Source of the DNA: Rhododendron vialii | Lineage: Eukaryota; Streptophyta; Magnoliopsida; Ericales; Ericaceae | Direction of reading: 5' to 3' | DNA: 64,000 nucleotides | Assembly (NCBI RefSeq): GCF_030253575.1 | Contig: NC_080559.1 | Span: 30,592,501-30,656,500, forward strand | Shown here: positions 50,950-63,785 of the stretch, piece after piece | How the letters are laid out: each line of letters starts with the position of its first letter | How positions within the stretch are numbered: position 1 is the first letter of the stretch | Notes under the pieces: generated by a model | Database searches by the model: none | What the model saw: the letters and a program-made list of their open reading frames with translations, nothing else | What the model was told of the DNA's origin: nothing | Made by a program: the position numbers and the translations under genes

Positions 50950-51346
50950 TTGTAGTAAATTCCTTCAATTCCTGCAATTTTTGGCTAAAATGTGTTGTTC
51001 TTGTTGTTGGGTTTTTGGTTAATTTTCCATGCAAATCAAGGTTGTTTAGTTTAACTAGACTAGACTAGACTAGATAGAAAACAGATTGGGGCAATGATGA
51101 GGGTTTTGACCGATTGCATTCATCTGACAGAGTAGACAATGGTTTCCATCATTACTTCTTACTATTAATTAAAAAAATTCGTTTCAATGATTTTCAACCC
51201 TGGTTGTCATTGGCTTTTGATCTTTTCTTGCGGGTCTATAAAATCTTCGTAACCCTTTTGCGGTCCATCATTGGACTAATTATTTTGGCCACGACTTCAT
51301 GGAAACGTCTCTCTCCTTCTTCTTCTATCCATTTTCGTTTTCTCTT

Positions 51347-51383
<37 letters not shown>

Positions 51384-53146
51384 CTTACTAGGGTTTGTCT
51401 TCGAAAAAAATACCCAGAAGAATTAAGTAATTTTTGCTCTTTAATTCCGATTTAGATTCACAGTTTTCGCTCACATTGCACCGGAGTCCTGGACTAGCTT
51501 CCAAATGCTGTTATTTTCTGGGCGGATTTGCAGATCTGTACAGCTTTACCAACCACTAATGTTTCTGTTATTGTGCTTTGATTAAATAAAACATGGCATA
51601 TACTGTAAAACTGAGGGTTCAAAGTGGATAGGAGGAGGAGATCATGGAGATTCGGTGTGGAATTCTGGAGGCGAGAGTGGATAAATATCCGATGGCATCG
51701 ATTCTATCTTTTTGATAATATAGTTATCCGGGTTAACTTATGCGGATCTCGACTAATCCTCTCATCTTTCTTTCAATAATCTTTTGGTATTTGGACATCT
51801 TTCTTTCACTAAATCTTTTGGTCTTCTTTCTTTTCTTGTGTTTCCTTTGGGATGCAAACTCAAATCTCTTTCTCTTTAGAGAGAGGATAACGCAATTAAT
51901 GGGAATGCTACTATTTTCCTTTTTCTAGAGAATATGTCTGCTTTAACTTGAAGACCAAGCCTCTCTCTTGTTTAAACTTTTTGAGAGTGGGCATATTTTT
52001 GTTATCTTATTTAAAAAAAAAAATTTTGGCGTCTTAATATATCAAACAGAATAATACTACGTAGAGAAATTAAAAATCCAAAACCTTACCAAGGTACATT
52101 TTACGAGATGAGCTCACCATGCGAGATTCGGACATGTCATGACACTTTTAGTTAAAGTTATGTTGTAGTTTAATCACAACGAACTATTAAATTTGGAGTG
52201 ATCATGTCCACTCTAAGTAACGCGGTTTAACCACAACACGACCGGTTTAACATCCCTTTTAATATGTTGCTAAAAAATTCACAGCTCTAGTTTTTACTTT
52301 TCCTCAGTATTGTATGCAAAAAAACATTTATATTTCACAACAATTCACAGCTCTAGTTTTTATAGGTACGTATAAATATTTTGGGGGAGTTGAAGCGTTT
52401 CTCAATTGAAAATTCCTAAAATATTTTGTTGACCTGTATAGTGATTGAGAAAACTTCCATAAGCAATGGGGAGTGATTAATAAATATGGACTGCCAAAGT
52501 GATTCATAAACTTGTGTGAAGGCCATTCTTCTCTCCCTTCTTGAGAATCTTCTTGTATACGGTCAAGAATCATAGGCATTGGTCGGTTTGAATTTTGAGA
52601 CGGGTTTTTGAGAGAAATGAGTGAAGAAAGATAAATAAAGAAAATGCATTAAAAATCGTGTCCAGAGATTTTTAGATTCAAAAACGAATAAGGCCTATCG
52701 ATGTACCTTATTGTTCGATCTTTAGTCGATGATGCGGTATAGCAAGGCTTGTATCATTTCAATCCAAGTTCCAAGAAAGAAAAAAAACATAAGGTTGGTT
52801 GAGTTTGACCTTCTACCCTGATTGAAAACTTTGATTCATAAACTTTTTAAGTAATTTTCTGGTGAAGTAGCTAATGACATAGTATCTTCTTCTTTTTTCT
52901 GTTGTGGGCTTTCAATGAACAATCAGATGGAGCATCAGCCTGTTCCCAAATTTTCACATTCTGGTGTCTATTTTTTACCAGTTTCACTCGAGTTTGCGTC
53001 ATTTTCATCACTGTAGTGTCCCATTCATTCACTGCACTTTGCACGAATTTGACAGCGATTCAGGTCTGGGATTCTGGGAAACACCACCAAGATGCACATG
53101 TATTATTGATAGTGTGATAAAGGAAGATGATGGACGCCAGAACACA

Positions 53147-53148
<2 letters not shown>

Positions 53149-53191
<43 letters not shown>
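53149..53191 (+). repeat. (CT)n microsatellite
   Basis: Uninterrupted CT run of about 21 units. Confidence 0.95.
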
Positions 53192-53193
<2 letters not shown>

Positions 53194-53506
53194 AACTTCA
53201 CAAGCTAGCTAGCGTCGGGCAACAGGTCAGCTAAATATGCCGGAAAATGAGTTTGCTGAAAATGGCAAAGCTTTCATGTGAAGAAAGTGGAGTTTCAAAC
53301 TTCAAAACCTGTTTGTTTCCATGCTTTGTCAAATTCAGTAGCTGCTCCGGCATCTAGGAAATAGATACTATAGATGTGTTAAAAGCAAATATCTTATCGA
53401 TTGCAAAAAAAAATGTGTAATGTACAAAATGTGGGTTCAGTACTCCAAGCCAAGCCGAGATTGGTTGGAAAATAGAAATATATTTCCCTATATTTAATGA
53501 AAGTTA

Positions 53507-53655
53507 GAGTATCTCCAGTCTCATTTCGAGTTTAATCAAATTTTCTTTTGCCGAGAAAAAAAAAATCATGACCCAAACCATTCCCAGTTTTTGAGTTTTA
53601 CCCATTTTCTTTATCAAATTTGAGACAAACCAGACTCATACCCATTTTTTCTGCG

Positions 53656-53686
<31 letters not shown>

Positions 53687-54090
53687 GTAGATACACATTC
53701 ACATCCACACCTCATTGTATGTCCATGTCTCGAAACCTAGTCCCGTTCAAGTGAATTGCTCTTTTGATTCAGTCCATGACACTCTCAAGCTCAATTATGC
53801 CAACATCTCCCATTGCTGCGACTCATCAAAAAACGACCCCAATGACTTTCACCTCATTTCTTCCAACCTGCACGTGAGACGTTCGAGCTTTGCTGGAGCA
53901 GCATTGGAGCAGCTAATTTGAGGATTTTCTCTTGTCTTATTTACATGAATGCCACTGGGTATTTAAAAAATGATAAATTTGGGTCAAAATAATGCTTTGC
54001 TATTGGAGATGCTTCTACCTAAAATGAGTTTTTTTCTCAAAATTTGACCCAAATTTAAAGAAGAGAGAGTAAGGACTAGAGATGCTCTTA
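53507..54090. mobile_element. MITE-like element
   Basis: Opens GAGTATCTCCAGTCTCATTT and ends GGACTAGAGATGCTCTT, an inverted pair; a second inner pair AAATTTGGGTC / GACCCAAATTT also faces inward. Non-coding, with a CT tract at 53656-53683. Confidence 0.55.
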
Positions 54091-55716
54091 ATTTCTATTT
54101 TATTACTTATTAGTATTACTTATAGTGGGTGGCATGTGTGCAGTGTGTATTGCACAAAACCGATAGATCAGAGAGAGCTTCCGTTTTTTTTTTTTGCTGT
54201 GGCGTACGTACGTAACATCACTTGACACTTATTTTCACTTAAATTTTGTGACTTTACCCTAATACCAAAACTAATTAAAATGACACCTTAATTAAGATAA
54301 TCTTCGTTTAGCTCGAACAAGGAAGCATCCCCAAAAGTATTCACTAATAACAAAAAAGGGGATAAGTCATTTTGATGTGAACAAATATATAAAACTCTGT
54401 CACAAAAATAGTTTTCATAATTCTTCCATCAATTAAAACCCGCTCATCTTTCTCTCCCTAAGTACGGAATGGGAAGACTTAAATTGACAATCGGAGGGCA
54501 ACAAACAACAAGGAACGGAGGGCAAAGACTTGACAAGGTGGGTTAGGGCTTGTTCGGACAAAAAAGCCATTGGCTTTCCCGCCAAAAATAAACCAAACAA
54601 ACCCACATAAAAACAAAAATAAGCCAAAATAAGCTGTAAATCGCTTCCATTTTCCAACCAAGATCTTCCGATTTTTCTTGCTGATGTAAGTTGTCTCCAT
54701 CGACTGGTTGAGTCAAACTCTGTAAATCTCCTTCCATCGACGTGGATCAAGGTTTCGAAGTTTGGTTGTATTCCCTTGTGTTTGCTTTTACGGTTTTACC
54801 CTTTTTTTCTTTCTCTTTTTTTGTTTTCCCGCTTCTTTCACTAAGTCCAATAACTCAACCATACACTATAAATCCAATTCAATTACAAATCTCCGTTAGG
54901 GGGAGAAAAAATCCCAACGGAAGAATACCCACACGTAGGTGGGAAGATCGATTCAAACTCCTAACCTCTTAGAGAAATACAAAAGTCTTGGCCAACTGAA
55001 CTAGCCTCAATTGATTTCTAGTCATGTTTTAATCAGCTACATAACGCAATGATTTTTGTACCCTTCCTTTACTATGCACATGTTTTGGTCACTATTCATG
55101 TCAATTTACAATACTATCTTTTCGTCGTTCTATTTTTCACGCATATTATAATTTTAGTAAATTCATTTGAATAAGAACAAAAAATAGAGTATGGATTTCA
55201 AAAAATAGCAAAGTGGTAAATTCAAATCGCAAAAATTAAATAATTGTTTTTTCTCTTTAGCATATTTTGATGAATTGGTTTCCGGCGCGCTCGAGTAAAG
55301 ACCTACAAGCATAACTAAGACCAATGTGAAGAAATTGTCACCCAATCTTGCCAACCATACGAATTCAGTGGAAAGTTAAATTGCAAAATGTTCTAGCAAA
55401 TTAAGAATGGAACAAGGGCACTGTAAGCTAAAATGCCACGGGGAAAATTGCTTTCTACTTGCAGTAATTTTTAGCAACACAAAATTACAAACTATACAGT
55501 TTCATCTGAAAAAGAATTAATTCTTGCAAATCCAATATATGGTAGGGGCAAAGGAAAAATATCATCATTCATCGTCTCCCATTGAATTCACAGACTGATA
55601 ACCATTCTTGTGCTGCGCGTCGTGACCAATCAAGCTGACAAAAAGTGCCCCGGGAATCGACGAGAGAAGACCGCGATGTCAGTGACTCAATTGACATCGT
55701 GATCTTCGGCTCGTTG
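54091..55716. other. Intergenic DNA downstream of the 7TM gene
   Basis: Holds a minus-strand SINE-like repeat (54890-55015). The last few hundred bases are likely 3'UTR of the 7TM gene. Frames at 54433-54750 are not recognisable. Confidence 0.5.
54890..55015 (-). mobile_element. SINE-like tRNA-derived repeat
   Basis: On the minus strand, GGCTAGTTCAGTTGGCCAAG resembles box A and GGAGTTTGAATCGATC resembles box B at tRNA-like spacing. It does not form a cloverleaf, so it is a SINE head and not a tRNA gene. No target duplication was identified. Confidence 0.55.
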
Positions 55717-56760
55717 CTATTGACTACCCTCCACCGCGGTCTCTCGTCTCCCTTCCTCCGAGGGCCGCGACCACCGTACGCTACCGGGTTTCCACACGGA
55801 ACAATCTCCTCCGGCCGCCAGCGCGTCCGCGATCGGTCTAATCACCAAGATGCCCTCCCCCACGGCGGCGCACGACAACACGCTGAAAAACATTCCCAGC
55901 ATCACGCCGCCGTACACGGGGCTCTCCGGCAGCCAAAAGGACGACAACGCGAGGAACAACACTTGTATCGGCAGGCAAATCAGAACCGAGAACGCCAAGA
56001 CGTGGATTCGAGCCCTCGTCCCCTTGTTGATCACGAGAGAAACTACCCTCCAATACGAAAACAAGAACGCGAAGGAATAGCCGATCCCGAACCCGGCGAA
56101 GACGACGGTGCTGAACAACGGGTACCTGCACAACAGAACCTCGTCTTCGGTCGAAAGAACGGAACTCGTGTAGAAAACATCGGGCAGTTTATCGTCAAAT
56201 GGCTCGAAAAACACGAAGAACATCTGGAGAATCGCGACGGGAAAACACGCGAGGAGGATAATCCCGATCGGGCACAAAGGGCTCCTCTTCTTGATCGACG
56301 CATTGAGGAGGAAAAGGAGGGTGGTTAAGAAACCCGGCTGTAAGAATCCTAGGGAGAAAACAATGTGGATTTTACAGATGACGGATTGCTGGGGCAGGGT
56401 GAGATAGGGGAGGAATGGGAAGACGTTGTGGCGGTAGAGAAAGGGCAGGCGGAGGATTTCGGCGAGGGACCAGAGGGAGACGAAGAGGACGAAGAGGAGG
56501 CGGGCGAACCAGAGGGAATTGAAGTTTTGCAAGTGGTGGGAGGTGCGGGACTTGAGGCGGAGGTAGAAGATGGAGGAGAGAGAGAGGAGAGAGAGGAGGA
56601 GGAGGGAGGAGATGAGGGAGAGGGTGGCGACGTCGAAGGCGGAGTCCGCGATGGGGATTGGGGGGAAGAAGGAGGGGCCGGTTGGGTCGGGATGGGAATT
56701 GGTGAGTGATGGGGATGGGGATGGGGAAGGGGCGGTGTTAACGGGGTTGAGTTTTCTCAT
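55717..56760 (-). CDS. Plant seven-transmembrane protein, function unknown
   Basis: A single uninterrupted frame of 347 codons with high GC at the 3' end. After a Pro/Ser-rich N-terminus (1-40) come seven hydrophobic segments at about 43-66, 82-104, 128-153, 162-185, 213-243, 250-275 and 282-310, then a basic and acidic tail (KPGSVRWSRPSEEGRRE). This is an intronless seven-pass membrane protein. The layout recalls the plant candidate G-protein-coupled receptor (Cand1-like) proteins, but I base that on memory of topology only. No catalytic motif is visible. The leader upstream contains CCACC repeats and a long CT run (56959-57001), common in plant 5'UTRs. The start is the only methionine before the first membrane segment. 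Confidence 0.85.
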   Translation of the reverse strand: MRKLNPVNTAPSPSPSPSLTNSHPDPTGPSFFPPIPIADSAFDVATLSLISSLLLLSLLSLSSIFYLRLKSRTSHHLQNFNSLWFARLLFVLFVSLWSLAEILRLPFLYRHNVFPFLPYLTLPQQSVICKIHIVFSLGFLQPGFLTTLLFLLNASIKKRSPLCPIGIILLACFPVAILQMFFVFFEPFDDKLPDVFYTSSVLSTEDEVLLCRYPLFSTVVFAGFGIGYSFAFLFSYWRVVSLVINKGTRARIHVLAFSVLICLPIQVLFLALSSFWLPESPVYGGVMLGMFFSVLSCAAVGEGILVIRPIADALAAGGDCSVWKPGSVRWSRPSEEGRRETAVEGSQ

Positions 56761-56954
56761 AGGTGGGAGGTGGTGGTGGTGGAGGAGGCGGCGGCGATGT
56801 GGTGGTGTTGTTGAGGGGATGTAATTGCATAATTTTTTTGGATGAGGGGAAGGGAGAAGAGGAAGGAGGAGGGTGGTGTAATCTCTTCGATTTTTTCCCC
56901 CTTCTCTTCTCCCAACCGGCGGAAAGGAGGCAGGTGGGAAACTACAAAAAGGAA

Positions 56955-56958
<4 letters not shown>

Positions 56959-57001
<43 letters not shown>
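56959..57001 (+). repeat. (GA)n microsatellite in the 7TM leader or promoter
   Basis: A GA run (CT in gene sense) about 200 bases upstream of the start codon, consistent with a leader or proximal promoter pyrimidine tract. Confidence 0.9.
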
Positions 57002-57003
<2 letters not shown>

Positions 57004-57193
57004 GGTTTAGGAGATGGGTCCGGGGATATCGGGGGTGTAAAGGGTTTGGTAGTTAATGAAGGGGAAATGGCTTTTATAGGATGTCAAAATCTAAAATATT
57101 GGATGTGTTATTGCATATGGAAAAACAAATACAGAGTATTAATACTCATCCGTTCCATATAAGGGCCCACTTTCATTAATTTCATTAATTTGA

Positions 57194-58407
<1,214 letters not shown>

Positions 58408-58648
58408 ATGCACCAATGAGGGGTTGGTTAAGTGGTTAGGAACTTAGACTTGGTTGGACAAGGTCCAGGTTCAAATCCCCATAGCCTCTAACACCATTAA
58501 CGCATGGTGGGATCTTAATTTCGGCCTCGACGTATGTGCGGTGGGGTCCCTTACGGATAGCGTTGTGGTGTGATGGAACAATACTCTCTAGCAGAGATGA
58601 CAGGATACCATACCTGCACTTTCCATTTTGTATACCAAAAAATACATA
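58408..58648 (+). mobile_element. tRNA-derived SINE
   Basis: The head has TTGGTTAAGTGGTTAGG (box A) and GGTCCAGGTTCAAATCCCC (box B) at tRNA spacing, then an unrelated body. Flanks share TATGTATC (58400-58407, 58649-58656). A different family from the SINE at 2568. Confidence 0.75.
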
Positions 58649-58811
58649 TATGTATCGCGCTACGGGCCTGTAACTGTTACTGGCCCAATATTGCGGACTT
58701 CTTGGACCAGCTTTTGAAGTAAATGGGCCTAACAAGATTGCAAGACTGGCCTGAAAATCTTGGCGAAATAGTGAAACATCTTTCGAGGAAAGCAAAAAAA
58801 TTTCACCAAAC

Positions 58812-59330
58812 TAAGGCCCCGTTCCCGAAATGAAAATAAGTACTCCCTCCGTCCCTTTTTGTGTGTCCAGTATTTCATTTTGGGCTGTCTCTTAATAAGT
58901 GTCCATTTTGTAAAAGTTAGGGGGGTAAAAGTTGGTACATTGTCTATTTTGTCCCTAAAAGTAGATTTCATTTTGAAAAGTTAGTGAATAAAAGTGTAAT
59001 GATGATGAGTAAGTAGGGAAAGTGGATGAAAAAGTTGATGTGAAATGTGTAATGATGATGTCTTTTTAATAAGTTGGAGTTATGAAGCAGGACACTTAAA
59101 AAGGAACAGAAGGAGTACTTATTTTTTAAAAAGACAATTTCAAGTTCAAAAATTATGTGCTTACGCAAAAAATTTTCCTATCAATATGGATTTTGTTTGT
59201 TTGATTTTATTGAGATCTTTTATACGGTACAAAAAAAATTGAAAAATTATTTTACATTTTTATTATTTTTGAGTTTGAAAATATGAAATAAATACTTATT
59301 TTTTTAAAAAGTATTCTGAAACGGGGCCTA
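58812..59330. mobile_element. MITE with AGGCCCCGTT ends, carrying a nested Stowaway
   Basis: Ends TAAGGCCCCGTTCCCGAAA and CTGAAACGGGGCCTA are inverted. The Stowaway at 58843-59115 is nested inside. The remaining body is shared, in reverse, with 41984-42229. Confidence 0.75.
58843..59115. mobile_element. Stowaway-type MITE, nested
   Basis: CTCCCTCCGTCCC at the left, GGAACAGAAGGAG at the right, TA target duplication (58841-58842, 59116-59117). Inserted into the larger MITE and therefore younger. Confidence 0.85.
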
Positions 59331-59496
59331 ACTGGGTCAATTGGCAAGTTCTTGAGAACATAACATTTGAAACAGTAGAATAAGGCATATATTTATTTAT
59401 TTATTTTTGGTGCAATAAAACTATAGTCTTGTCCATCACAAGAACATTTATGTCCATGGCGTGCTATTTTATTTATGTTTTCATTCTAAAGTGTTG

Positions 59497-59886
59497 CTAT
59501 ATGTACCGACCACGGGGAGGGAAAACGTACCGACGGCCGCCGGCGGGCCGTCTCCGGCCACCGGACGGCCGATCCGAGCCGTTCAAAAATTCTAAAAAAT
59601 AAAACCGAGGGGGTCAACGCGGGAATCAAGGGCATCCGAGGTGTTTAGGGTGCTTGATCAAAGCACCCTTTTTTCGTGTATATATGTACACACACATATA
59701 TACACGAAAAAAGGGTGCTTTGATCAAGCACCCTAAACACCTCGGATGCCCTTGATTCCCGCGCTGACCCCCTCGGTTTTATTTTTTAGAATTTTTGAAC
59801 GGCTCGGATCGGCCGTCCGGTGGCCGGAGACGGCCCGCCGGCGGCCGTCGGTACGTTTTCTCTCCCCCAATGGTCGGTACTCATAG
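59497..59886. mobile_element. Near-perfect 390-base palindrome (fold-back element)
   Basis: Left arm runs CTATATGTACCGACCA ... CCCTTTTTTCGTGTATATA, then the centre TGTACACACACA, then the complementary right arm back to TGGTCGGTACTCATAG. Differences between arms are few. GC-rich outer arms (CGGCCGCCGGCGGGCC) contrast with the surroundings. Non-coding; no clear target duplication. Confidence 0.9.
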
Positions 59887-61829
59887 ATTTTTCGTTTCAC
59901 CTATATATACTTACTACTCAAATAATTATTCAACGCTACTAGAATATCATGTGACAGTTTTCGTGTAGTACTTCAAGGTATCACGTAAGAGATGCCACGT
60001 GCTATATAGTAAATACCCAATAATTAGTTCGATCCTCAACTCGGCCTACTCCATATACATCCCTTTTTTTCTTGAAAATTAACAAATTTTAGAACCCAAT
60101 GAAAGGATAGACGAAATTACTTTAAAATCTGGCACATTCTATTTGGACCCGATTCTTGGGTTGGTGTCCTGTTGATTACTTGATTTTATAAGTATAGTCA
60201 AGATCTGAATCCTCATAAAACATTGACCAAAAGCCTTTTCTTTCCTTTTTCTTTTTCTCAATGGGAGACCAAGCCTCTTGATAGAGGAGGCGTATAGATG
60301 CAGGCCTGCCTGATCACTAACATTACGAAATAGTACATTATTCCACCAAAACAGTTTTTTTTTTTTTAATAACCAGATGTCCAGACCTACTTGTGCGCGC
60401 ACCTCGATTGATTTCAGAGAGCCCTAAAGTTAACGACCCGGCAAACCCTCCAGTGGCTCCAAGAATTGAAATGTTTGGCCTTTATACGATTCGAACGCTA
60501 GAACGTAACTTACAGATAACAAGCAGTTATTGTTTTTTTATGCTCACTTGACTAGACTTGGGTTTATTTCCACATAAATAGCTGAACATGTATGATTAGG
60601 TCTCACATCAGAATTAGAGAATGGTGATGTGCAGTAGTGTGCACAGGACAGTGCTGCACACCTCCGAGCCGTCGAATCGTGCATCCGACGGCTTGAATCT
60701 AATCTTGACAACCAACTATAGAGAGTCGTTCATTGTTGAAATGAGATCCGAGCCGTCGGATACACAATCTGACGGCTCGAAAGTGTACGGTGTTGTCACA
60801 CGTTTTGTACACACAGTTGTGTATGTAGGAATGTTCCAATTGTGGCGCACTACCTCCTAGCGTTTAGGGGACAAAGAAAAACAACAAATCCTTTCACTAT
60901 GCCCAACTTTGCCGTTGCTTTGTCCGAATTAAAGCAAGCCAGGCCAACCCCACCCATGCTTTATGGGTACTTAGGCATGGAGCTGCCTGATAGTTGTTGT
61001 TCATGGTGCTGTCGCTCAAGTGCTTCATACGGATCGTTCGTCTCGGCAATCAATATTTCGCATTTTAAAAGAATTTTTTCAGAAAAGTGTCTAACTCTTC
61101 GCTGAAAGATTTATTTTAAAATTCGAACCATCCAAGATACTTTTAAACGGATGAAATTAATTAAGCACTATACGGTACTGCCCCGAATCTGCTTTTTGGA
61201 CAGCTTGGCTTGCTTCATACCTTTTCCTATTTTTTATATTATTCCTTTCTTTTGTTCCCCCCCCCCCCTCCCCCCCGGGGATTGTGTGTGTGTAAGCTTT
61301 GAGTTAAAGAGGTCGGATTAGGCTCCATTTCTATTAATCGTTCATGTTGGGTCATGTGGTACTCTAGAGCTATGTCACTTAATTCGAGAGCACAAGCGTG
61401 AAGCCTCTCATCTTTGAAAAAATTTCAAACTATCAAGATTTGCGTGAGTGATATGATTGAGAGCGAAAGCAAAGAACATTCTGAAGAATTATGTGAGTAA
61501 GGTTCAGAGTGAACCTACAAGGCTAGCTACAATGATAATCTTAATCACTCGATAAGTGGAATGATAATGCAAAAACTTAACTTAATCAGACATCGATCAG
61601 TGGAATGACCACACACGGTGAAAGCCGATCATGTTTGTTTTTTTTCCTTTTCCCTTTTGACTACAAATTTCTTTGTTGATCATTAATAAATCAGAAGAAG
61701 ACAGTCCTTTTTACACGTTGGTGGTGATTATGTGGGCTTGATCGCGTACAGCGGAGATAAATTCTCATAACTCATTGATTCGTCTAGTAACTAAAATAGA
61801 ATTCATTTATTAAGGCTTCATTTGGCTTT
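59887..61829. other. Intergenic DNA with small repeats
   Basis: 60370-60500 is a minus-strand SINE-like copy related to 63600-63785. 60630-60830 is a MITE-like stretch with CCGAGCCGTCG and CTGACGGCTCG facing each other. A C-run lies at 61258-61276. No gene. Confidence 0.5.
60370..60500 (-). mobile_element. SINE-like repeat, copy 1
   Basis: Shares GCGCGCACCTCGATT, GTGGCTCCAAG and the flanking order with 63600-63785. On the minus strand it holds GCGTTCGAATCG (box B-like), and its T-run at the left is an A-tail in that sense. Confidence 0.6.
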
Positions 61830-62220
61830 AAAAGTGGAAGAATAACTCTCTCTTTTTTTGTCTTTATTCAAAAAAATTTGCATTTATTAGTTTTGTGTCA
61901 AACTTTTGTGACTTATTGACTCGTCTCGGCAAGAGGAATCGAAAAAGTAAAAAAATTGATCGAAACTCATAATTTTTTTCAAAAAGACAAGAATAAGTAA
62001 AAAAAAAAAAGCCTACTTATTGACTTAATTTTGTCTTTATTCAAAAAATTATGAGTTTCGATCAAATTTTTTTTACTTGTCCGATTCCTCTTGTCGAGAC
62101 GAATCAATAAGTTACAAAAATTTGACGCAAAACTAACAAATGCAAAAAAAATTTGAATAAGAACAAAAAAAATAAGTCACTCAACTTTTTAATCCAAACC
62201 CATCCTAAATTTACTAGTAA
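61830..62220. mobile_element. Fold-back element with CGTCTCGACGAG core
   Basis: Arms contain GACTCGTCTCGGCAAGAGGAATCG (near 61918) and CGATTCCTCTTGTCGAGACGAATC (near 62082). Ends TTTGGCTTTAAAAGTGG and CTTTTTAATCCAAACCC are inverted. Best-preserved member of the family in the window, with 44890-45280. Confidence 0.75.
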
Positions 62221-62976
62221 ATCGAAAATTTATCACATTAAAAAATGTATACATCCAATGTTACATCCAATAAAAATTTGTGATACATGTGTAAGGTGTA
62301 GTCAATATGTCCGAACCTGCCTCGTAGATGTATTTGAAATGATACCCAGCTCATGCTTTGTTGGAAACATGATTTTACCATCACGCTAAGATTGGAAAGC
62401 ACCACCACGATGCAGAAATTACACCACACTTTAAGAAGACCCAAGAGATGTGAGGACTAAAATTTTGGTTTTCACAAGGAAACTACGACTTGTCAAAATT
62501 CTTCACTTTACGCGCTTTCAAAACTTTCCACCTCCACTTCGTATCCACTTCAATGATCGGACTCGTACACACTATAGAGGTTAGAGCTAGCTACTCAAGT
62601 ACGTAGAACAACCGAGCAAAGCATCAAGTTAATCAGAATTCAACTAATATCTTATTGGAGTATATTTTTTTTCAAGATATATGTCCTTAGATTAGATAAT
62701 ACTAGCTAGTTGGTTTCCGAGTAACTTGATTTTTTACATATATATAGTTGTTGTACTCAAGAAGGTCTACAATGTGAACCGCTGCGATCGTTGAAGTGGA
62801 TGAAAAACGGGTTAACATACATACTCCATATATGACCGGGCTACACAAGACAGCCAAAACAGAGAGAGAAGCCTTCTCCTTAATTTTCTGATCCACAAGT
62901 ATGCATGCGGGGATCCATATGCTCACAATTCAGCAATCTAAATGGAAACAAACAAGCTAGCTACTCAAACTAACTA

Positions 62977-63253
62977 GGGAAAGACTACAATACATACCTC
63001 TTATTTGGGTGTGTATCATATGCACCCATCAAAATGTTATAAATTATAGGGAAAATATTACGAATCGTATTGCTAAAAAGTTACGAATCGTATACGTATA
63101 AAGGTTACGAGATACACCAAAATGTTATGAATCATAATGAAAATGTTACGAATCTTACTGCTGAAAGGTTATGAATTCTAGAACAAAAGTTATAAAACAC
63201 ACTAAAATGTTATGAATGAACCCTTTGTAAGGGTGTGTATTGTAGACTTTCCC
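62977..63253. mobile_element. Mutator-type MITE
   Basis: Ends GGGAAAGACTACAATACA and TGTATTGTAGACTTTCCC are inverted with one mismatch. A perfect 9-base target duplication AACTAACTA (62968-62976, 63254-63262) points to the Mutator superfamily. The interior repeats AAAATGTTA(C/T)GAAT several times. Confidence 0.9.
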
Positions 63254-63360
63254 AACTAACTAATACAACTCTTTTTTTTTTGGGCTTTTGAAGTTGATCT
63301 TGGAAGAAGTTGTAATAAACCATTTGCTAACTAATTGTCAAACCCTTTGTTTAGAGTTGG

Positions 63361-63470
<110 letters not shown>

Positions 63471-63599
63471 GATGGAATCAGAATTTGTATCTTCAGAGGA
63501 TCAAAGCATGACGATAAAAAAATATACTCCTGTATCACTAGCTGGCAAAGCAGTTTGTTTATTTACCGGTTCAGTTCTATTGAGAGACTCGGGATTTTT

Positions 63600-63785
63600 A
63601 TTTTTATTTTTTATAATCGAATGTTCGGACCGGTTTGCGCGCACCTCGATTAATTTTGAGGCCCCGGAGATAATGACCGGGCATAACCCTTAGTGGCTCC
63701 AAGGTTTGGAATATTTTGGCCTCCGTAGAATGAAACATGCGACCTCAAGAAGGAACAGTTATTGCTTTCTCACAACCACTTGGAC
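63600..63785 (-). mobile_element. SINE-like repeat, copy 2
   Basis: Matches 60370-60500: T-rich left edge, TTTGCGCGCACCTCGATTAA, GGGCATAACCCTTAGTGGCT, then GGCCTCCGTAGAATGAAACA. Minus-strand orientation by its T-run. No target duplication resolved. Confidence 0.6.

Larger units (their letters stand above)
49561..53506. other. Intergenic DNA, no certain gene
   Basis: Contains half a fold-back element (49575-49680), CT tracts at 50582-50600, 51348-51377 and 53149-53191, and one plausible orphan first exon (50847-50950, listed separately). Otherwise AT-rich with no supported coding region. Confidence 0.5.

Noticed and set aside
55645-56709. Large plus-strand frames (227 aa, and an acidic 114 aa frame)
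   Set aside because: Antisense shadows of the GC-rich seven-transmembrane gene; composition mirrors the real frame.
58420-58485. tRNA-like A and B boxes
   Set aside because: No acceptor or anticodon stem forms; it is a SINE head with target duplications.
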